Shown here: piece after piece, positions 35,883-45,979 of the stretch | Position numbering within the stretch: position 1 is the stretch's first letter | Layout of the letters: each line of letters begins with the position of its first letter | Origin: Pedobacter paludis | GTDB lineage: Bacteria > Bacteroidota > Bacteroidia > Sphingobacteriales > Sphingobacteriaceae | DNA: 64,000 nucleotides | Assembly (NCBI RefSeq): GCF_003173575.1 | Contig: NZ_QGNY01000003.1 | Location: 124,001 to 188,000, forward strand | Reading direction: 5' to 3' | Translations under genes and position numbers: made by a program | Notes under the pieces: generated by a model | Database searches by the model: none | Told to the model about the DNA's origin: nothing | The model's input: only the letters and a program-made list of their open reading frames with translations

Positions 35883-36560
35883 ATGATAGCTATTGCGATA
35901 GATGACGAACCCATTGCGCTTGAGATTATTAAATCGCATGCATCAAAAGTACCTTTTATCGAATTAAAATCTCAGTTTACCAATGCTTTTGAAGCGATTA
36001 CCTATTTGCAACAAAACAAAGTTGAATTAATTTTTCTGGATATTAAGATGCCAGACATCAGCGGAATTGATTTTCTGAAAAGCTTGAGCAATCCACCGAT
36101 GGTAATTTTTACCACTGCCTATACAGAACATGCTGTACAAAGTTTTGAACTTGACGCTGTTGATTATTTGTTAAAACCTTTTTCACTTTCCCGTTTTTTA
36201 AAAGCCTGTAACAAGGCTCAGGAATTGTATAATCTACGCAACCAAAAGCTGGAGCAGAAAAATGAGTACATTTTTGTAAAAGATGGTTATGAACAAATTA
36301 AGGTAGAATTGGACAAAATCCTTTATGTTGAAGCCTCGGGAAATTATACGCAGATCCAATTGAAGGATAAACTTTTAAGCTCAAGAATTACCATTAACGA
36401 TTTGGCGGAATTGCTTCCCAAAACAGAGTTTGTTCGTTGCCATCGGGCATTTATCATTGCCAAAAATAAAATTACCAAGTTCGATCGCAATCAGATCTGG
36501 ATTGGCGATAAAATTATCCCTATTGGTGCAACTTATACCAATATCAAGCTAACAGATTAA
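35883..36560 (+). CDS. LytTR family response regulator
   Basis: The receiver domain has D7-D8, the phosphoacceptor D53 (LIFLDIKMPD), and the conserved segment VDYLLKPFSLSRF with Lys. The C-terminal LytTR DNA-binding domain (about residues 130-225) includes FVKDGYEQIKVELDKILYVEASGNYTQI in two parts and RCHRAFIIAKNKI. It acts with the kinase at 34325. Its 3' end lies 7 bp from that of the A2M-like gene on the other strand, without a visible terminator between them. Confidence 0.92.
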   Translation: MIAIAIDDEPIALEIIKSHASKVPFIELKSQFTNAFEAITYLQQNKVELIFLDIKMPDISGIDFLKSLSNPPMVIFTTAYTEHAVQSFELDAVDYLLKPFSLSRFLKACNKAQELYNLRNQKLEQKNEYIFVKDGYEQIKVELDKILYVEASGNYTQIQLKDKLLSSRITINDLAELLPKTEFVRCHRAFIIAKNKITKFDRNQIWIGDKIIPIGATYTNIKLTD

Positions 36561-36567
36561 ACCAGCT

Positions 36568-39500
36568 TTAATTTTGTGGCTTAACATGTACCCTAATTCC
36601 TTCAGAATGCGTGGTAAACTCTGGCGCATACATGCTTTGCAAAGTTGTAATCCCGTTAGAGAAATTGCCAGAATGCGTAACCCTTAAAGGATATTCAAAA
36701 ACATAAGTTCCCTTTGGCAAATAGCTGATTAAAAAATTGGTCGATGCATCTTTTGTACTTTCATAATAGCTTAAACCACCTTGATATTTATACTGGGAAA
36801 TTACATTAACCGGCTCGAAACCCGATGAACGCAAATCTTTTAAATGCATATATTCCATATCCCGATCGCAAAAAATTTCAATTCTAACCTTCACCAAATC
36901 TCCCGGAACCAGTACATTATCTTTAGTTAAAGGCGTTAGCAAATTTCCTTTTTCGGTTTGCTTTTGTAAAAATAACTGTTTGTTAATTTTTACACCTGTG
37001 GCACTTGGCGTAATTTTATCCAATTGTTCAAAATATTGCCAATAATATGCACCCCATGCAATGCCCTTATTGTTGTTTTTGATTTGAACCCGAGCCATTT
37101 CTGGCTTAACATCCAGAGCGGTAATTGTTATCTTTTCATATCCTGTACCAGCTTCTTTTGATTGGGTATTTAAGCCCATTTGTGAAAGCGATTTCCCCCC
37201 GATTAAAATTTCTGGTTCGGTAGATTCGCCGAGTAAATTGTATCCACGCATCAACAATGCGTAACATGCAGAGGCGGTTGCTTTGGTCGTTTTCCAATCG
37301 TTGGTATGTTTATTTTTTAACAACCAGATTTTCATTTCCTCTACGGCTTTAGCATCATTTGCCACTTCATCAAAAGCTTCAATTAGTAAAGCCTGTGTTT
37401 CAATCGGGTTTTGGTACCACCACCAACCGTTTCTATTTGCTTTCCAGTACATGCCCAATTCATCGCTTTGCTGGGCAGTCTGTTTTAAAAGACCGATAAT
37501 TTTTATTGCTTCGGCATGGTTTGAATTTCTTTCTAAAATAAGTGCAGATTGCGCCAATTGGTATGGCTCCATATATTTCCAGTTTTGGATAATTCTTTTA
37601 ATGTAAAACTGATAGGCCTTAGCAAAATCGGTATTTGTATTTTTCTGGTTCGAATAACTTCTGGCATACAGATAATGCATTTGTAAATAACCAGAGGCAG
37701 TTTTTCTTTCGAGGTCATGTTTGTAATCCTCTACCAATCTCGCATCCAGATAATTGGTTGCTTTGCTCAGCATCAAATTTAATTTTGGAAACTCTTTTTC
37801 GTTTACAACCTTTAAGTGTTTTAATTGGCCAATGCCCAAAGCAATGTGCTGTGTGATATAACGATCCTCCTGCATTCCAGAAAACCACGGGAAAGCACCG
37901 TTGCTAAACTGCATATTTTCAAGTTTATCGAAATTGGCCTTTAACTCATAAGTCATTCTGTTTAAATCAAACAAAACAACTAACCGCTTTTTGCGCTCTG
38001 TTTCATTATCTGCATTTCTAACCCAAGGTGTTTCCTCCAATAAAACTGATTTCAGAGCCGGATTTTTTTCTAGATTGGAAAGCAGGGCTTCTCCATTATT
38101 GGTTTGTTTCCATGAATCGAAAACGGTTTTAATTTTTGGGGATGAATTGATAATTCCCGTTGCAAAACTGTTTGCATAAAACCTGCTAAAAGTTTGCTCG
38201 GCACATTCGTAAGGGTATTCCATTAAGTAAGGCAAAGCCTGAACAGCATACCAAACCGGATTTGAGGTAAACTCCAATGTTAAAGATTGATTTTTTAAGG
38301 TTTTGGAATTTCCTGAATTCAAGAGCTTATCCATGGTAAAGGTTTTGCTTAAACCACCACGAACACTTAGCGACATGCTTTCTGTAACCAACATGGCATT
38401 CGGTAAAACAGGGATGGTCATTTCTTCTCCATCAGAGAATTTTTCAGACTGCGCTACCAACTTGTAAGTAATGGCAGCGATTCCGGATGGAATAACAAGC
38501 GACCATTTTAAAGATTGGTTGCCATTATTGGAAAGCTGAAAGTTTTGGCCAGCCATTACATTGTTTGCAAATACTGAAATCGGCTTACCCGATATTGCAT
38601 CCCTCAACTCTAAAATTGCATTTCCCTTTTGCTCATTACCCGATAAATTATTCAGTTTTGCACTAAATAAGACGGTATCGCCTTCGCGGAAAAATCTAGG
38701 TGCATTGGCAGAGATTGAAAGCTGTTTTTGTGTAATAAGCTCTTTGGTTATTGTTGCGGTTTTAAAATCTTTAGTATGGGCAAAACCCATCATTTTATAC
38801 CTTGTTAAAGATTGCGGGATTGTAAACTCGATGTTTATTTCTCCGGTTTCGTTGGTATGTAATTGTGGGTAAAAGAAAGCGGTTTCGTTAAAATTAGTGC
38901 GGGCAGCAATATTTCTTGGACCATAAACCAGTTTACCATTTACAATTGCAAAGCCGAGTTTAGGATCATAGGCTTTCTCAATAGAAACAAAGTCGTACAC
39001 TTTGTTATCATCTACCGCAACCACTTCAGCAAGTGCAGCTGGAGCCGGTGCTCCTGTTGCATCATAAGCAACGCGACTAGAGCCTCGAACTCTTAACGAT
39101 CGAGCCGGATCATTTCTTTTAAGAGCCTCTACTTCTTGTCTCAAAGTTGGATCTTCCAGCTCATCGTAATAAGTTGCTGAGCCAGTTATATCTTTTTTGT
39201 TTTGCGATCCATAACCAACCACATCAACTTGATTAAGACCATGAAGATCTTCTTCCAATTTAAAATTTATTCTTTTTACAGATCCAACTTTAGATGAAGC
39301 AGAGTTGTAACCAAGAAAACCAACCTTAATCTCATCACCCAACTTTGCATCAATACTGTAAATCCCAGATGCATCTGTAGTTGTTTTTTTATTTCCAGAT
39401 TTAACATAGGCACCGGGAATTGCGAAACCATCTTTATCTGTTACTACTCCATAAATTTTACCTGTGGCTTTTAATTCTTCCAGTCTTTTGGCCGCTATTT

Positions 39501-42500
39501 CTACATTTTTCTTACGTTTTTCTATATCGATTTTCTTGATGTATTCATTGTAATTGTATTTAAAATCATAGCTGTAATTGGCACCGAAAAAGTTTAACAC
39601 CTCATAATTTCTCTTGGCTATTTCATAATAATTGTAATAGTTTCTTAAAAACCAAAGATCATTGCCATGTATAACATTATTCAGATTAAAGTTCCAGTTG
39701 TATTGGTAATAATTGTATTTAGGCGCAACAATTTTATTCCAGTTCATGGTTTTCAAATCATCTAACGATGCATCATATAAAGAGGCAACCATTTCGGCCA
39801 TCTGCTTTTCGCCTTTTTTATTAACAATGCTAAGTCTCCAGTTCTCCTTTTCGCCCGGTTGAAGCTTATCCCTAAACGTTAAAAATTTAATATCGAGTTG
39901 GTTTTTTTCATCAACAATGGTAATTTCATTAAACGATTGGTAAATTCTTCCACGCTGAACCATAGTAAACTGAACTGCAAAACCATCAACAAAATAAGGC
40001 TGAGGCTTAATGTTAATGATGGTTTGTTTTGGGCCCACTTTTAACCAAACTTTTTCTACAATTTTATCTTTATAGTAAACTTCGTAATAGGCTTTGGCAT
40101 TCGGAATGGTACTCGCCAATCTAAAAGAGGCAACTTCTCCAGGCTGAATATTGGTTTTCTCTGTAACCAGCCACTCTCTTCCAGTTAAAATATTTTCTGC
40201 TTCATTTTTATAAATGCGGACAGTTTTTTCAACAATTACAGAATCCTGATCATCGTTTATGGCTTTAAACCGAATTTTATAATAGCCAGAAGATATTTTT
40301 TTGCTGTTAATGGCCATTTCTCCAAGCCCCTGCTCCACATCGGTATTTTGCGCAAAATTTATTTTTTTGGCATTCCAATTTTCAGGAAGCCCGTCTCCTT
40401 CATATTCATCCCGAGGAAAATACTGCAGAAATTCGGACTTGCTTATATTATATTTTTCGGGCTTGCTTTGGAGGAAACTTTGATTGATCAATCTACCCGG
40501 ATATTCCAATTTAAACCACTCTGAGCTAATTTTGGCCTTTATCGGTTCCGTATTTAAATTGGTAACCACAAAAGATATGCTATCCAACTTAGCCGAAGAA
40601 AAGATTTTGTCGGGCATTAACACCTTTAACAAAATATCGCTTTTGCCAGCATTTACTGTAAGTATTTTTGTTTTGGTTTCGCCGTTTAAATCTGTTATAT
40701 CTACATTTATTTGATAGGTATAGCCGTTGATATTTGCATTTTCTGCAACAGACAAGAAATTAACATTGAAAATTCCTCCAGCTTTCGTTTCAGTGTTTCC
40801 AGTTGCAATTTGCTTAAAGTTGTTCCCTCCATAAATGCGGTTGTTCTCTGATAAAATGCTCCTTGTAATTGTATATTTAACTTTGGCCCCGGCAACTGCA
40901 TAGCCAGAAAAAGTAATCGCCTTACCTTGAATACGGATGCTATCGCTAAGCTTGTATTTTTGGTTCAACTTATCAAATACGATTTCGAAAGTGGGTCTTT
41001 TATATTCCTCAACCTGAACTTCAACACTTCCATAAGCGGTAATAATGCTCATTCTACCATTTAACTTGCCCATTGGAATGGTAAAAGAGCCTTGAAAAGT
41101 ACCATACTCATTTGTAATTTTCGAAGTTTTTTCGATCTCTTTCCGATTTGCATCCTTAAAAGTTATATCTACATTTTTATCTTTTATAATGTGGTTTTTA
41201 TCATCATCGAAACCGAAGTAAATGCCTTTATAAAATACTGTTTGCCCTGGCCGATAAATTGGTCTATCAGTAAAAAGGACAACTTTATCTTTTGTATCCT
41301 GATATCTGTATGATTGCTGATTTACATCCACTGAGACAGAATCGCCATTATAACTTGCAACTATCCTATTTACAGTTAAATTTAAAGCACTTTCTGCAAA
41401 ACCGTTTTTGTCTGTAACTAAAATACCCCGATCTTTAGATTCATATTTACCATCTGAATACTGGTTTATTTTTTCTTTTATCACAGCATTTTCGATGGGT
41501 TCTCCAGTAGAACTATTGGCAACAAAATACTGATGGTTTAACAATCCTGTAATTCTATTGATAACTGCCAGATTGGTTACTTTTAAATATGCATAATTGT
41601 AAGCCACATTTTTATCGCTGCCGTCTAATTTGCTTTGTACTATTATAATGTAGTTCCCTTTTTCCAAACCATCCAATTTATCAATTAAAGTATGTTCTTG
41701 ATAGTCTTCGTTTTTGGGCAAAGCGATTGACCATTGTTTTAAAACCTTGTTATCGGCAATAAATTTCGAGTACAATTCTTTATTGTTAAAGTAGTTGCGA
41801 TCAATCTCTGCATTCGGTTTGTACAGTTTTACATAAACCGTATCAACGTTTTTATATTGAAAGAATAACTGGGTGGATTTATTGGGCTCAATAAATTCGT
41901 TTAGCCTAATCTGCAACATTTGATTTTTAATATCGGCCAATAACTTCTCTGAATTTTTAGCCCCGATACTATTCGGATAAGCTTTAATTGCCTGGTTAGC
42001 TAAATCAACCAATTCTGCCAAATTCATCTGCCTTTTTTTATCGAAATTATATCGGGCTTCGTATTTTTTGGAAGCGAGATCGAAAAGCACATCCGAATAA
42101 ATTTCAGATCGTTTGGAATAATCTGCGAGTTTCAGAATTGCATCTTCATAAAGTTTCAATTTATTTTCATCGCTGCTTCGCTGGTAAACAAAGTTTAACC
42201 GCTTTAAATCGGCATCGGCAATTGCACCGACATTCTGATATTTTTCATGAACGCCAATTAAATTTTGAAAGATGGAAAGCGCCTGTAGAGAAAAAGATGT
42301 GCTATCTTTTTGAGGGATTTCGATTTTTAGAAATGACTTATAATCTCCAAACCATTTCGGGTCGTTAAAATTAATTGCGTTTTCGGTTCTTGTAATTTCG
42401 GTCTGTGTGTTAGCTAAAACTTCTAGTGCCCTGTAAGCAAGCAGATCATAAAGTTTTGGTCTTAAATATCGGTTATAATCGTTTCCAACTATAATTTCGC

Positions 42501-43032
42501 TCAAACTATCGATTTTTGTGTCCTGCAAAAGTTTCAAATCAGAAAGTGAAGCCGTGTAATTTTTGATAATTTCATCAACAAACTTATTGGCAGACCAAGT
42601 TTTAATGTCATCGCCCAAATTAGATTGTACATTGGTTCTGTTTAGGAAATTGTATTGGTTCTCCTGATAAAATTTCCAATAACTTTCGGCAAGCAAAGAT
42701 TGGAGAATACTTTTTGCCGGTTGCTTGGCCTGGGCTATATCCTGCTTTAATTCTTTATTAATTTTTGAAAAAACATCTTCTTCCAAATAGCCTTGAAAAA
42801 GCATTCTGTACATTACAGATTTAATGAGCATTGCTGTGTTGCCATCAATCCTAGCCTTTGCATTAACCTTATTGATTATTGTAAGTGCATCTTTAGGTTT
42901 GGATAATGTTGCAAGTGAATCGATAGTCTGAAAACTCCCTTGATAGTAATTTGGGATGTTCTGAGCAGATGACTTGAAGAAAGTTGCAAAAAAAATGGTA
43001 ATGGAAAGGAATAAGCGTAGAGCGTTTTTCAT
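36568..43032 (-). CDS. Alpha-2-macroglobulin-like protein with internal SusC-like segment
   Basis: A signal peptide (to about residue 23, ending SSAQ) precedes 2154 residues. MG-type domains include DKVVLFTDRPIYRPGQTVFYKG (about 590). The thioester motif ECAEQ has its Cys at residue 1610, followed by an alpha-alpha toroid region (QEDRYITQHIALGIGQLKHL) and a C-terminal receptor-like domain. Between the N- and C-terminal halves, near residues 1190-1290, lies a CarboxypepD_reg-like domain (GKIYGVVTDKDGFAIPGAY) and then VDVVGYGSQNKKDITGSAT, a plug-start motif of SusC receptors. A2M proteins trap proteases; no lipobox is present and no PBP1c gene is adjacent. Confidence 0.88.
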   Translation of the reverse strand: MKNALRLFLSITIFFATFFKSSAQNIPNYYQGSFQTIDSLATLSKPKDALTIINKVNAKARIDGNTAMLIKSVMYRMLFQGYLEEDVFSKINKELKQDIAQAKQPAKSILQSLLAESYWKFYQENQYNFLNRTNVQSNLGDDIKTWSANKFVDEIIKNYTASLSDLKLLQDTKIDSLSEIIVGNDYNRYLRPKLYDLLAYRALEVLANTQTEITRTENAINFNDPKWFGDYKSFLKIEIPQKDSTSFSLQALSIFQNLIGVHEKYQNVGAIADADLKRLNFVYQRSSDENKLKLYEDAILKLADYSKRSEIYSDVLFDLASKKYEARYNFDKKRQMNLAELVDLANQAIKAYPNSIGAKNSEKLLADIKNQMLQIRLNEFIEPNKSTQLFFQYKNVDTVYVKLYKPNAEIDRNYFNNKELYSKFIADNKVLKQWSIALPKNEDYQEHTLIDKLDGLEKGNYIIIVQSKLDGSDKNVAYNYAYLKVTNLAVINRITGLLNHQYFVANSSTGEPIENAVIKEKINQYSDGKYESKDRGILVTDKNGFAESALNLTVNRIVASYNGDSVSVDVNQQSYRYQDTKDKVVLFTDRPIYRPGQTVFYKGIYFGFDDDKNHIIKDKNVDITFKDANRKEIEKTSKITNEYGTFQGSFTIPMGKLNGRMSIITAYGSVEVQVEEYKRPTFEIVFDKLNQKYKLSDSIRIQGKAITFSGYAVAGAKVKYTITRSILSENNRIYGGNNFKQIATGNTETKAGGIFNVNFLSVAENANINGYTYQINVDITDLNGETKTKILTVNAGKSDILLKVLMPDKIFSSAKLDSISFVVTNLNTEPIKAKISSEWFKLEYPGRLINQSFLQSKPEKYNISKSEFLQYFPRDEYEGDGLPENWNAKKINFAQNTDVEQGLGEMAINSKKISSGYYKIRFKAINDDQDSVIVEKTVRIYKNEAENILTGREWLVTEKTNIQPGEVASFRLASTIPNAKAYYEVYYKDKIVEKVWLKVGPKQTIINIKPQPYFVDGFAVQFTMVQRGRIYQSFNEITIVDEKNQLDIKFLTFRDKLQPGEKENWRLSIVNKKGEKQMAEMVASLYDASLDDLKTMNWNKIVAPKYNYYQYNWNFNLNNVIHGNDLWFLRNYYNYYEIAKRNYEVLNFFGANYSYDFKYNYNEYIKKIDIEKRKKNVEIAAKRLEELKATGKIYGVVTDKDGFAIPGAYVKSGNKKTTTDASGIYSIDAKLGDEIKVGFLGYNSASSKVGSVKRINFKLEEDLHGLNQVDVVGYGSQNKKDITGSATYYDELEDPTLRQEVEALKRNDPARSLRVRGSSRVAYDATGAPAPAALAEVVAVDDNKVYDFVSIEKAYDPKLGFAIVNGKLVYGPRNIAARTNFNETAFFYPQLHTNETGEINIEFTIPQSLTRYKMMGFAHTKDFKTATITKELITQKQLSISANAPRFFREGDTVLFSAKLNNLSGNEQKGNAILELRDAISGKPISVFANNVMAGQNFQLSNNGNQSLKWSLVIPSGIAAITYKLVAQSEKFSDGEEMTIPVLPNAMLVTESMSLSVRGGLSKTFTMDKLLNSGNSKTLKNQSLTLEFTSNPVWYAVQALPYLMEYPYECAEQTFSRFYANSFATGIINSSPKIKTVFDSWKQTNNGEALLSNLEKNPALKSVLLEETPWVRNADNETERKKRLVVLFDLNRMTYELKANFDKLENMQFSNGAFPWFSGMQEDRYITQHIALGIGQLKHLKVVNEKEFPKLNLMLSKATNYLDARLVEDYKHDLERKTASGYLQMHYLYARSYSNQKNTNTDFAKAYQFYIKRIIQNWKYMEPYQLAQSALILERNSNHAEAIKIIGLLKQTAQQSDELGMYWKANRNGWWWYQNPIETQALLIEAFDEVANDAKAVEEMKIWLLKNKHTNDWKTTKATASACYALLMRGYNLLGESTEPEILIGGKSLSQMGLNTQSKEAGTGYEKITITALDVKPEMARVQIKNNNKGIAWGAYYWQYFEQLDKITPSATGVKINKQLFLQKQTEKGNLLTPLTKDNVLVPGDLVKVRIEIFCDRDMEYMHLKDLRSSGFEPVNVISQYKYQGGLSYYESTKDASTNFLISYLPKGTYVFEYPLRVTHSGNFSNGITTLQSMYAPEFTTHSEGIRVHVKPQN

Positions 43033-43189
43033 AATGGGGCTTTAAAAAACAGATGGAATACCCAGTCGGATTCCATAATAATTTTAAATTTTTTATATCT
43101 GATATGATGTTAAAAGTAAACATTAGCTGCCAAAAAATAAACTTACAACATTTAAACATTCTCCTCTTTTAACATTAAGCGGTTAGCAC

Positions 43190-43197
43190 TATCTTTG
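43190..43197 (+). promoter_or_regulatory. -7 promoter box of ribH
   Basis: TATCTTTG ends 4 nt before the ATG at 43202; TTTT at 43167-43170, 19 nt upstream, may be a weak -33 element. A leaderless transcript is predicted. Confidence 0.55.
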
Positions 43198-43201
43198 CCC
43201 C

Positions 43202-43693
43202 ATGTCAACACAATTAAAAAATTTATCAGATTTTTCTCATACAACAGTTCCAAATGGTGCAAACTTTAAATTCGGAATTATTGTAGCCGAATGGAATGCA
43301 GAAATTACTGGCGCTTTGTATAATGGTGCATTAAAAACATTATTAGAGAACGGCGTAAAAGAAGAAAATATTCTTTCTTTTCCCGTGCCGGGAAGCTTTG
43401 AGTTAACGGGTGGTGCAGAAATTTTACTAAGCAAACGAAGCGACATTGATGCCGTAATTTGCTTAGGATGTGTAATTCAGGGCGACACCAAACATTTCGA
43501 TTTTATTTGCGATGCGGTTGCACAGGGTGTTACAAATGTTGGCATCAAATATAGCAAGCCCGTTATTTTTGGGGTTTTAACCACTAATAATTTAGAGCAA
43601 GCTCAAGATCGGGCAGGAGGTAAACATGGTAACAAAGGCGATGAGGCTGCCATAACGGCAATTAAAATGGCCGATTTTTCTGCCAATATTTAA
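43202..43693 (+). CDS. ribH: 6,7-dimethyl-8-ribityllumazine synthase
   Basis: Lumazine synthase joins the ribityl-pyrimidine with dihydroxybutanone phosphate, the second-last step of riboflavin synthesis. The 163-residue protein contains [36 protein letters not shown] and [17 protein letters not shown] with the active-site histidine, and ends with the [19 protein letters not shown] segment. No other riboflavin gene is nearby. Confidence 0.95.
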   Translation: MSTQLKNLSDFSHTTVPNGANFKFGIIVAEWNAEITGALYNGALKTLLENGVKEENILSFPVPGSFELTGGAEILLSKRSDIDAVICLGCVIQGDTKHFDFICDAVAQGVTNVGIKYSKPVIFGVLTTNNLEQAQDRAGGKHGNKGDEAAITAIKMADFSANI

Positions 43694-43744
43694 AATTGAC
43701 TTTTAATAAAGTATTTGTACCTTAGAGTTTTAAATTTCCATCAG

Positions 43745-43867
43745 ATGAAAAAAGTTGCCATCTTATTATTGGCGGTGTTTTGCACCATTACCATTTTAGA
43801 ATCTTGTTCTTCTAAACTTTGCCCGGCTTATGGTTCATATCCAGAAGGCAGACGCAGAAGAAACTAA
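43745..43867 (+). CDS. Small lipoprotein (40 residues)
   Basis: An open frame reads MKKVAILLLAVFCTITILESC then SSKLCPAYGSYPEGRRRRN. The signal peptide ends in the lipobox ILESC (Cys21), predicting a tiny lipid-anchored peptide with one further cysteine and a basic C-terminus. I recall similar short 'SSKLCPAY.. SYPEG' lipoproteins in Bacteroidota genomes, so it is likely a conserved but poorly annotated gene. It lies 51 bp after ribH on the same strand. Confidence 0.7.
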   Translation: MKKVAILLLAVFCTITILESCSSKLCPAYGSYPEGRRRRN

Positions 43868-43961
43868 TCTTCATTTCAATCTCACAATCTTTAGCTTAGG
43901 GAGTTTCGCAGAACAAAATTTATCTGCAAACGTTATTCCCTAAATCAATATTTATAAAATC

Positions 43962-44294
43962 ATGACCTGGGTTAATTTAACTTCGATGGAACAGCTTGAT
44001 GAGATTAAAAACTCGAGCGGTTTTAGCCTTATCTTCAAACACAGTACGCGTTGCTCGATCAGTATGATGGCGAAAAAGAATTTTGAGTACAATTGGGAAG
44101 TAATTCCCGAAGATACAAAGCTTTACTTTTTAGATTTAATTAGTTATCGCGAAATCTCCAATCAAATTGCAGAGATTTTTCAAGTAGCGCATCAATCTCC
44201 ACAAATCCTATTAATTAAAGATGGAGACTGTGTTCTGGAATCATCACATAGTGATATTTCACCAGAAGAAGTTGCAGAAGTTATCGCAGCATAA
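43962..44294 (+). CDS. ytxJ: Bacillithiol-system redox protein YtxJ (DUF2847)
   Basis: This 110-residue thioredoxin-like protein matches the YtxJ family: SSGFSLIFKHSTRCSISMMAKKNFE with the single active-site cysteine, a cis-Pro region (HQSPQILLI) and a short C-terminal helix. In bacillithiol-producing bacteria it is thought to act as a monothiol bacilliredoxin removing bacillithiol from proteins. This hints that the organism makes bacillithiol; no biosynthetic gene for it lies in the window. Confidence 0.87.
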   Translation: MTWVNLTSMEQLDEIKNSSGFSLIFKHSTRCSISMMAKKNFEYNWEVIPEDTKLYFLDLISYREISNQIAEIFQVAHQSPQILLIKDGDCVLESSHSDISPEEVAEVIAA

Positions 44295-44339
44295 AATATA
44301 TTATTTCGAGGAGAACAATATTCCAAATAGCGAAAACAT

Positions 44340-44369
44340 AAAAGGTCATGAAATATTTCATGACCTTTT
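44340..44369. terminator. Bidirectional terminator between ytxJ and mqo
   Basis: A 14-bp stem (44340-44353 with 44356-44369; core GGTCATGAAA/TTTCATGACC) is almost fully palindromic, with T-runs on both sides. It lies between two convergent genes. Confidence 0.8.
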
Positions 44370-44452
44370 ATGTTGACATTAAAATTTATCTTAAGCCTTT
44401 ACTATCGAAAGCCATGTTTCGTGTCCCCACGAACCATCAAACAATTTAGTTT

Positions 44453-45961
44453 TTAGGCTTTTTCTATCTTCAAAATTTTTGAAGTTCTTTCTCTTGTTGC
44501 TTTGCAAAGCGATTCATTTTTAGCCAGTTCCTGTCCATAGGTTGGAATCATTTCTTTAATCTTGGCCTGCCATTCTGGAGTTTTCAAATCTTCCTTAAAA
44601 CAACGATCTAACAAATCGAGCATAATGGATACGGCTGTTGATGCACCAGGAGATGCACCTAATAAAGCGGCGATAGAACCATCACCAGCATTTACAACCT
44701 CGGTTCCAAACTCCAAGATCCCACCTTGCTTTTCATCTTTCTTAATTACCTGAACACGCTGACCAGCATACTCCAATTCCCAATCTTTTAATTCGGCCTT
44801 TGGCAAATATTCTTTTAAAGCCTCTAGCCTATCCTCTGGCGATTGCCTAACCTGCTCAATAAGATATTTGGTCAAGTCGAGATTATGTAAACCTGCCGAA
44901 ATCATCGGGCGGATATTGTTAAATTTAATAGATTTTGGTAAATCTAAAAACGATCCATTTTTTAAGAATTTAGTCGAAAAACCTGCATAAGGGCCGAACA
45001 AAAGCGCTTGCTTTCCATTGATCATTCTCGTATCCAAATGCGGAACTGACATAGGTGGTGCACCAACCGCAGCTTTACCGTAAACCTTTGCATGGTGCTG
45101 GGCAATAATTTCTTCGTTGGTACATTTTAGCCATTGTCCGCTCACCGGGAAACCACCAAAACCTTTTCCTTCAGGAATATCAGATTTTTCCAAAAGTGGT
45201 AAAGAACCTCCACCAGCTCCAATAAATACAAATTTGGCTACACGTTTACGTTTATCTCCACTTTCTAAATCTTTAACTTTTATGCTCCAGTTGCCATCTT
45301 TGTTCTTCTTTAAATCACGAATTTCGTGATTGAAGTGAAGGCTAACATTTTCCTGTTCTTTCAAGTTGTTGAACATATCGCGGGTAAGCGAACCGAAGTT
45401 AACATCCGTACCCAGATCCATTTTGGTAGCAGCAACCTTTTCGCCCTTTTTACGTCCATCCATAATTAATGGCGCCCAGCCTTTAACAACTTCAGTGTCT
45501 TCAGTGTACTGCATATCGCTAAACAAATCGCATTTCTGCAGGGCATCGTAACGTTTTTTAAGATAATCTACATTCTTTTTTCCCCAAACAAAACTCATGT
45601 GCGGAATCTTTCGAATGAAATTTTCGGGATCAGAGATTAATCCCTTTTCTACAAGATAAGACCAAAACTGCTTAGAAACTTCAAAATGCTCTGCAATTTG
45701 AACGGCTTTCTTAATTTCGACTGTTCCATCTTTCTTTTCGGGAGTATAATTTAACTCGCAAAAAGCGGAATGGCCTGTACCAGCATTATTCCATGCATCA
45801 GAACTTTCTGCTGCTGCAATATCTAAGCGTTCGTAAATTTCTATACTTAAACTGGGTTCTAATTGTTTTAATAAAACCCCAAGGGTTGCACTCATTATGC
45901 CGGCCCCAATTAAAATTACATCTGCGTCAGTTTTACCAACTGTCTTTTTCTTTTTTGTCAT
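44453..45961 (-). CDS. mqo: Malate:quinone oxidoreductase
   Basis: Mqo is a peripheral membrane FAD enzyme that oxidises malate to oxaloacetate and passes electrons to quinone. The 502-residue protein has the FAD-binding motif VILIGAGIMSATLGVLLKQL (residues 15-34), AAAESSDAWNNAGTGHSAFC, and EDRLEALKEYLP with the C-terminal FAD segment LLGASPGASTAVSIMLDLL. Length and motifs agree with the family. No NAD malate dehydrogenase gene is in the window. A -7 type box lies 18 nt upstream (45980-45987). Confidence 0.93.
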   Translation of the reverse strand: MTKKKKTVGKTDADVILIGAGIMSATLGVLLKQLEPSLSIEIYERLDIAAAESSDAWNNAGTGHSAFCELNYTPEKKDGTVEIKKAVQIAEHFEVSKQFWSYLVEKGLISDPENFIRKIPHMSFVWGKKNVDYLKKRYDALQKCDLFSDMQYTEDTEVVKGWAPLIMDGRKKGEKVAATKMDLGTDVNFGSLTRDMFNNLKEQENVSLHFNHEIRDLKKNKDGNWSIKVKDLESGDKRKRVAKFVFIGAGGGSLPLLEKSDIPEGKGFGGFPVSGQWLKCTNEEIIAQHHAKVYGKAAVGAPPMSVPHLDTRMINGKQALLFGPYAGFSTKFLKNGSFLDLPKSIKFNNIRPMISAGLHNLDLTKYLIEQVRQSPEDRLEALKEYLPKAELKDWELEYAGQRVQVIKKDEKQGGILEFGTEVVNAGDGSIAALLGASPGASTAVSIMLDLLDRCFKEDLKTPEWQAKIKEMIPTYGQELAKNESLCKATRERTSKILKIEKA

Positions 45962-45979
45962 CTTATATTAAAGGAGTTA

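Noticed and set aside
37283..38872. Open frames opposite the A2M-like gene (60-107 codons)
   Set aside because: They are shadows of a long gene: no conserved motifs, and the A2M frame continues through them with clear domain sequence.
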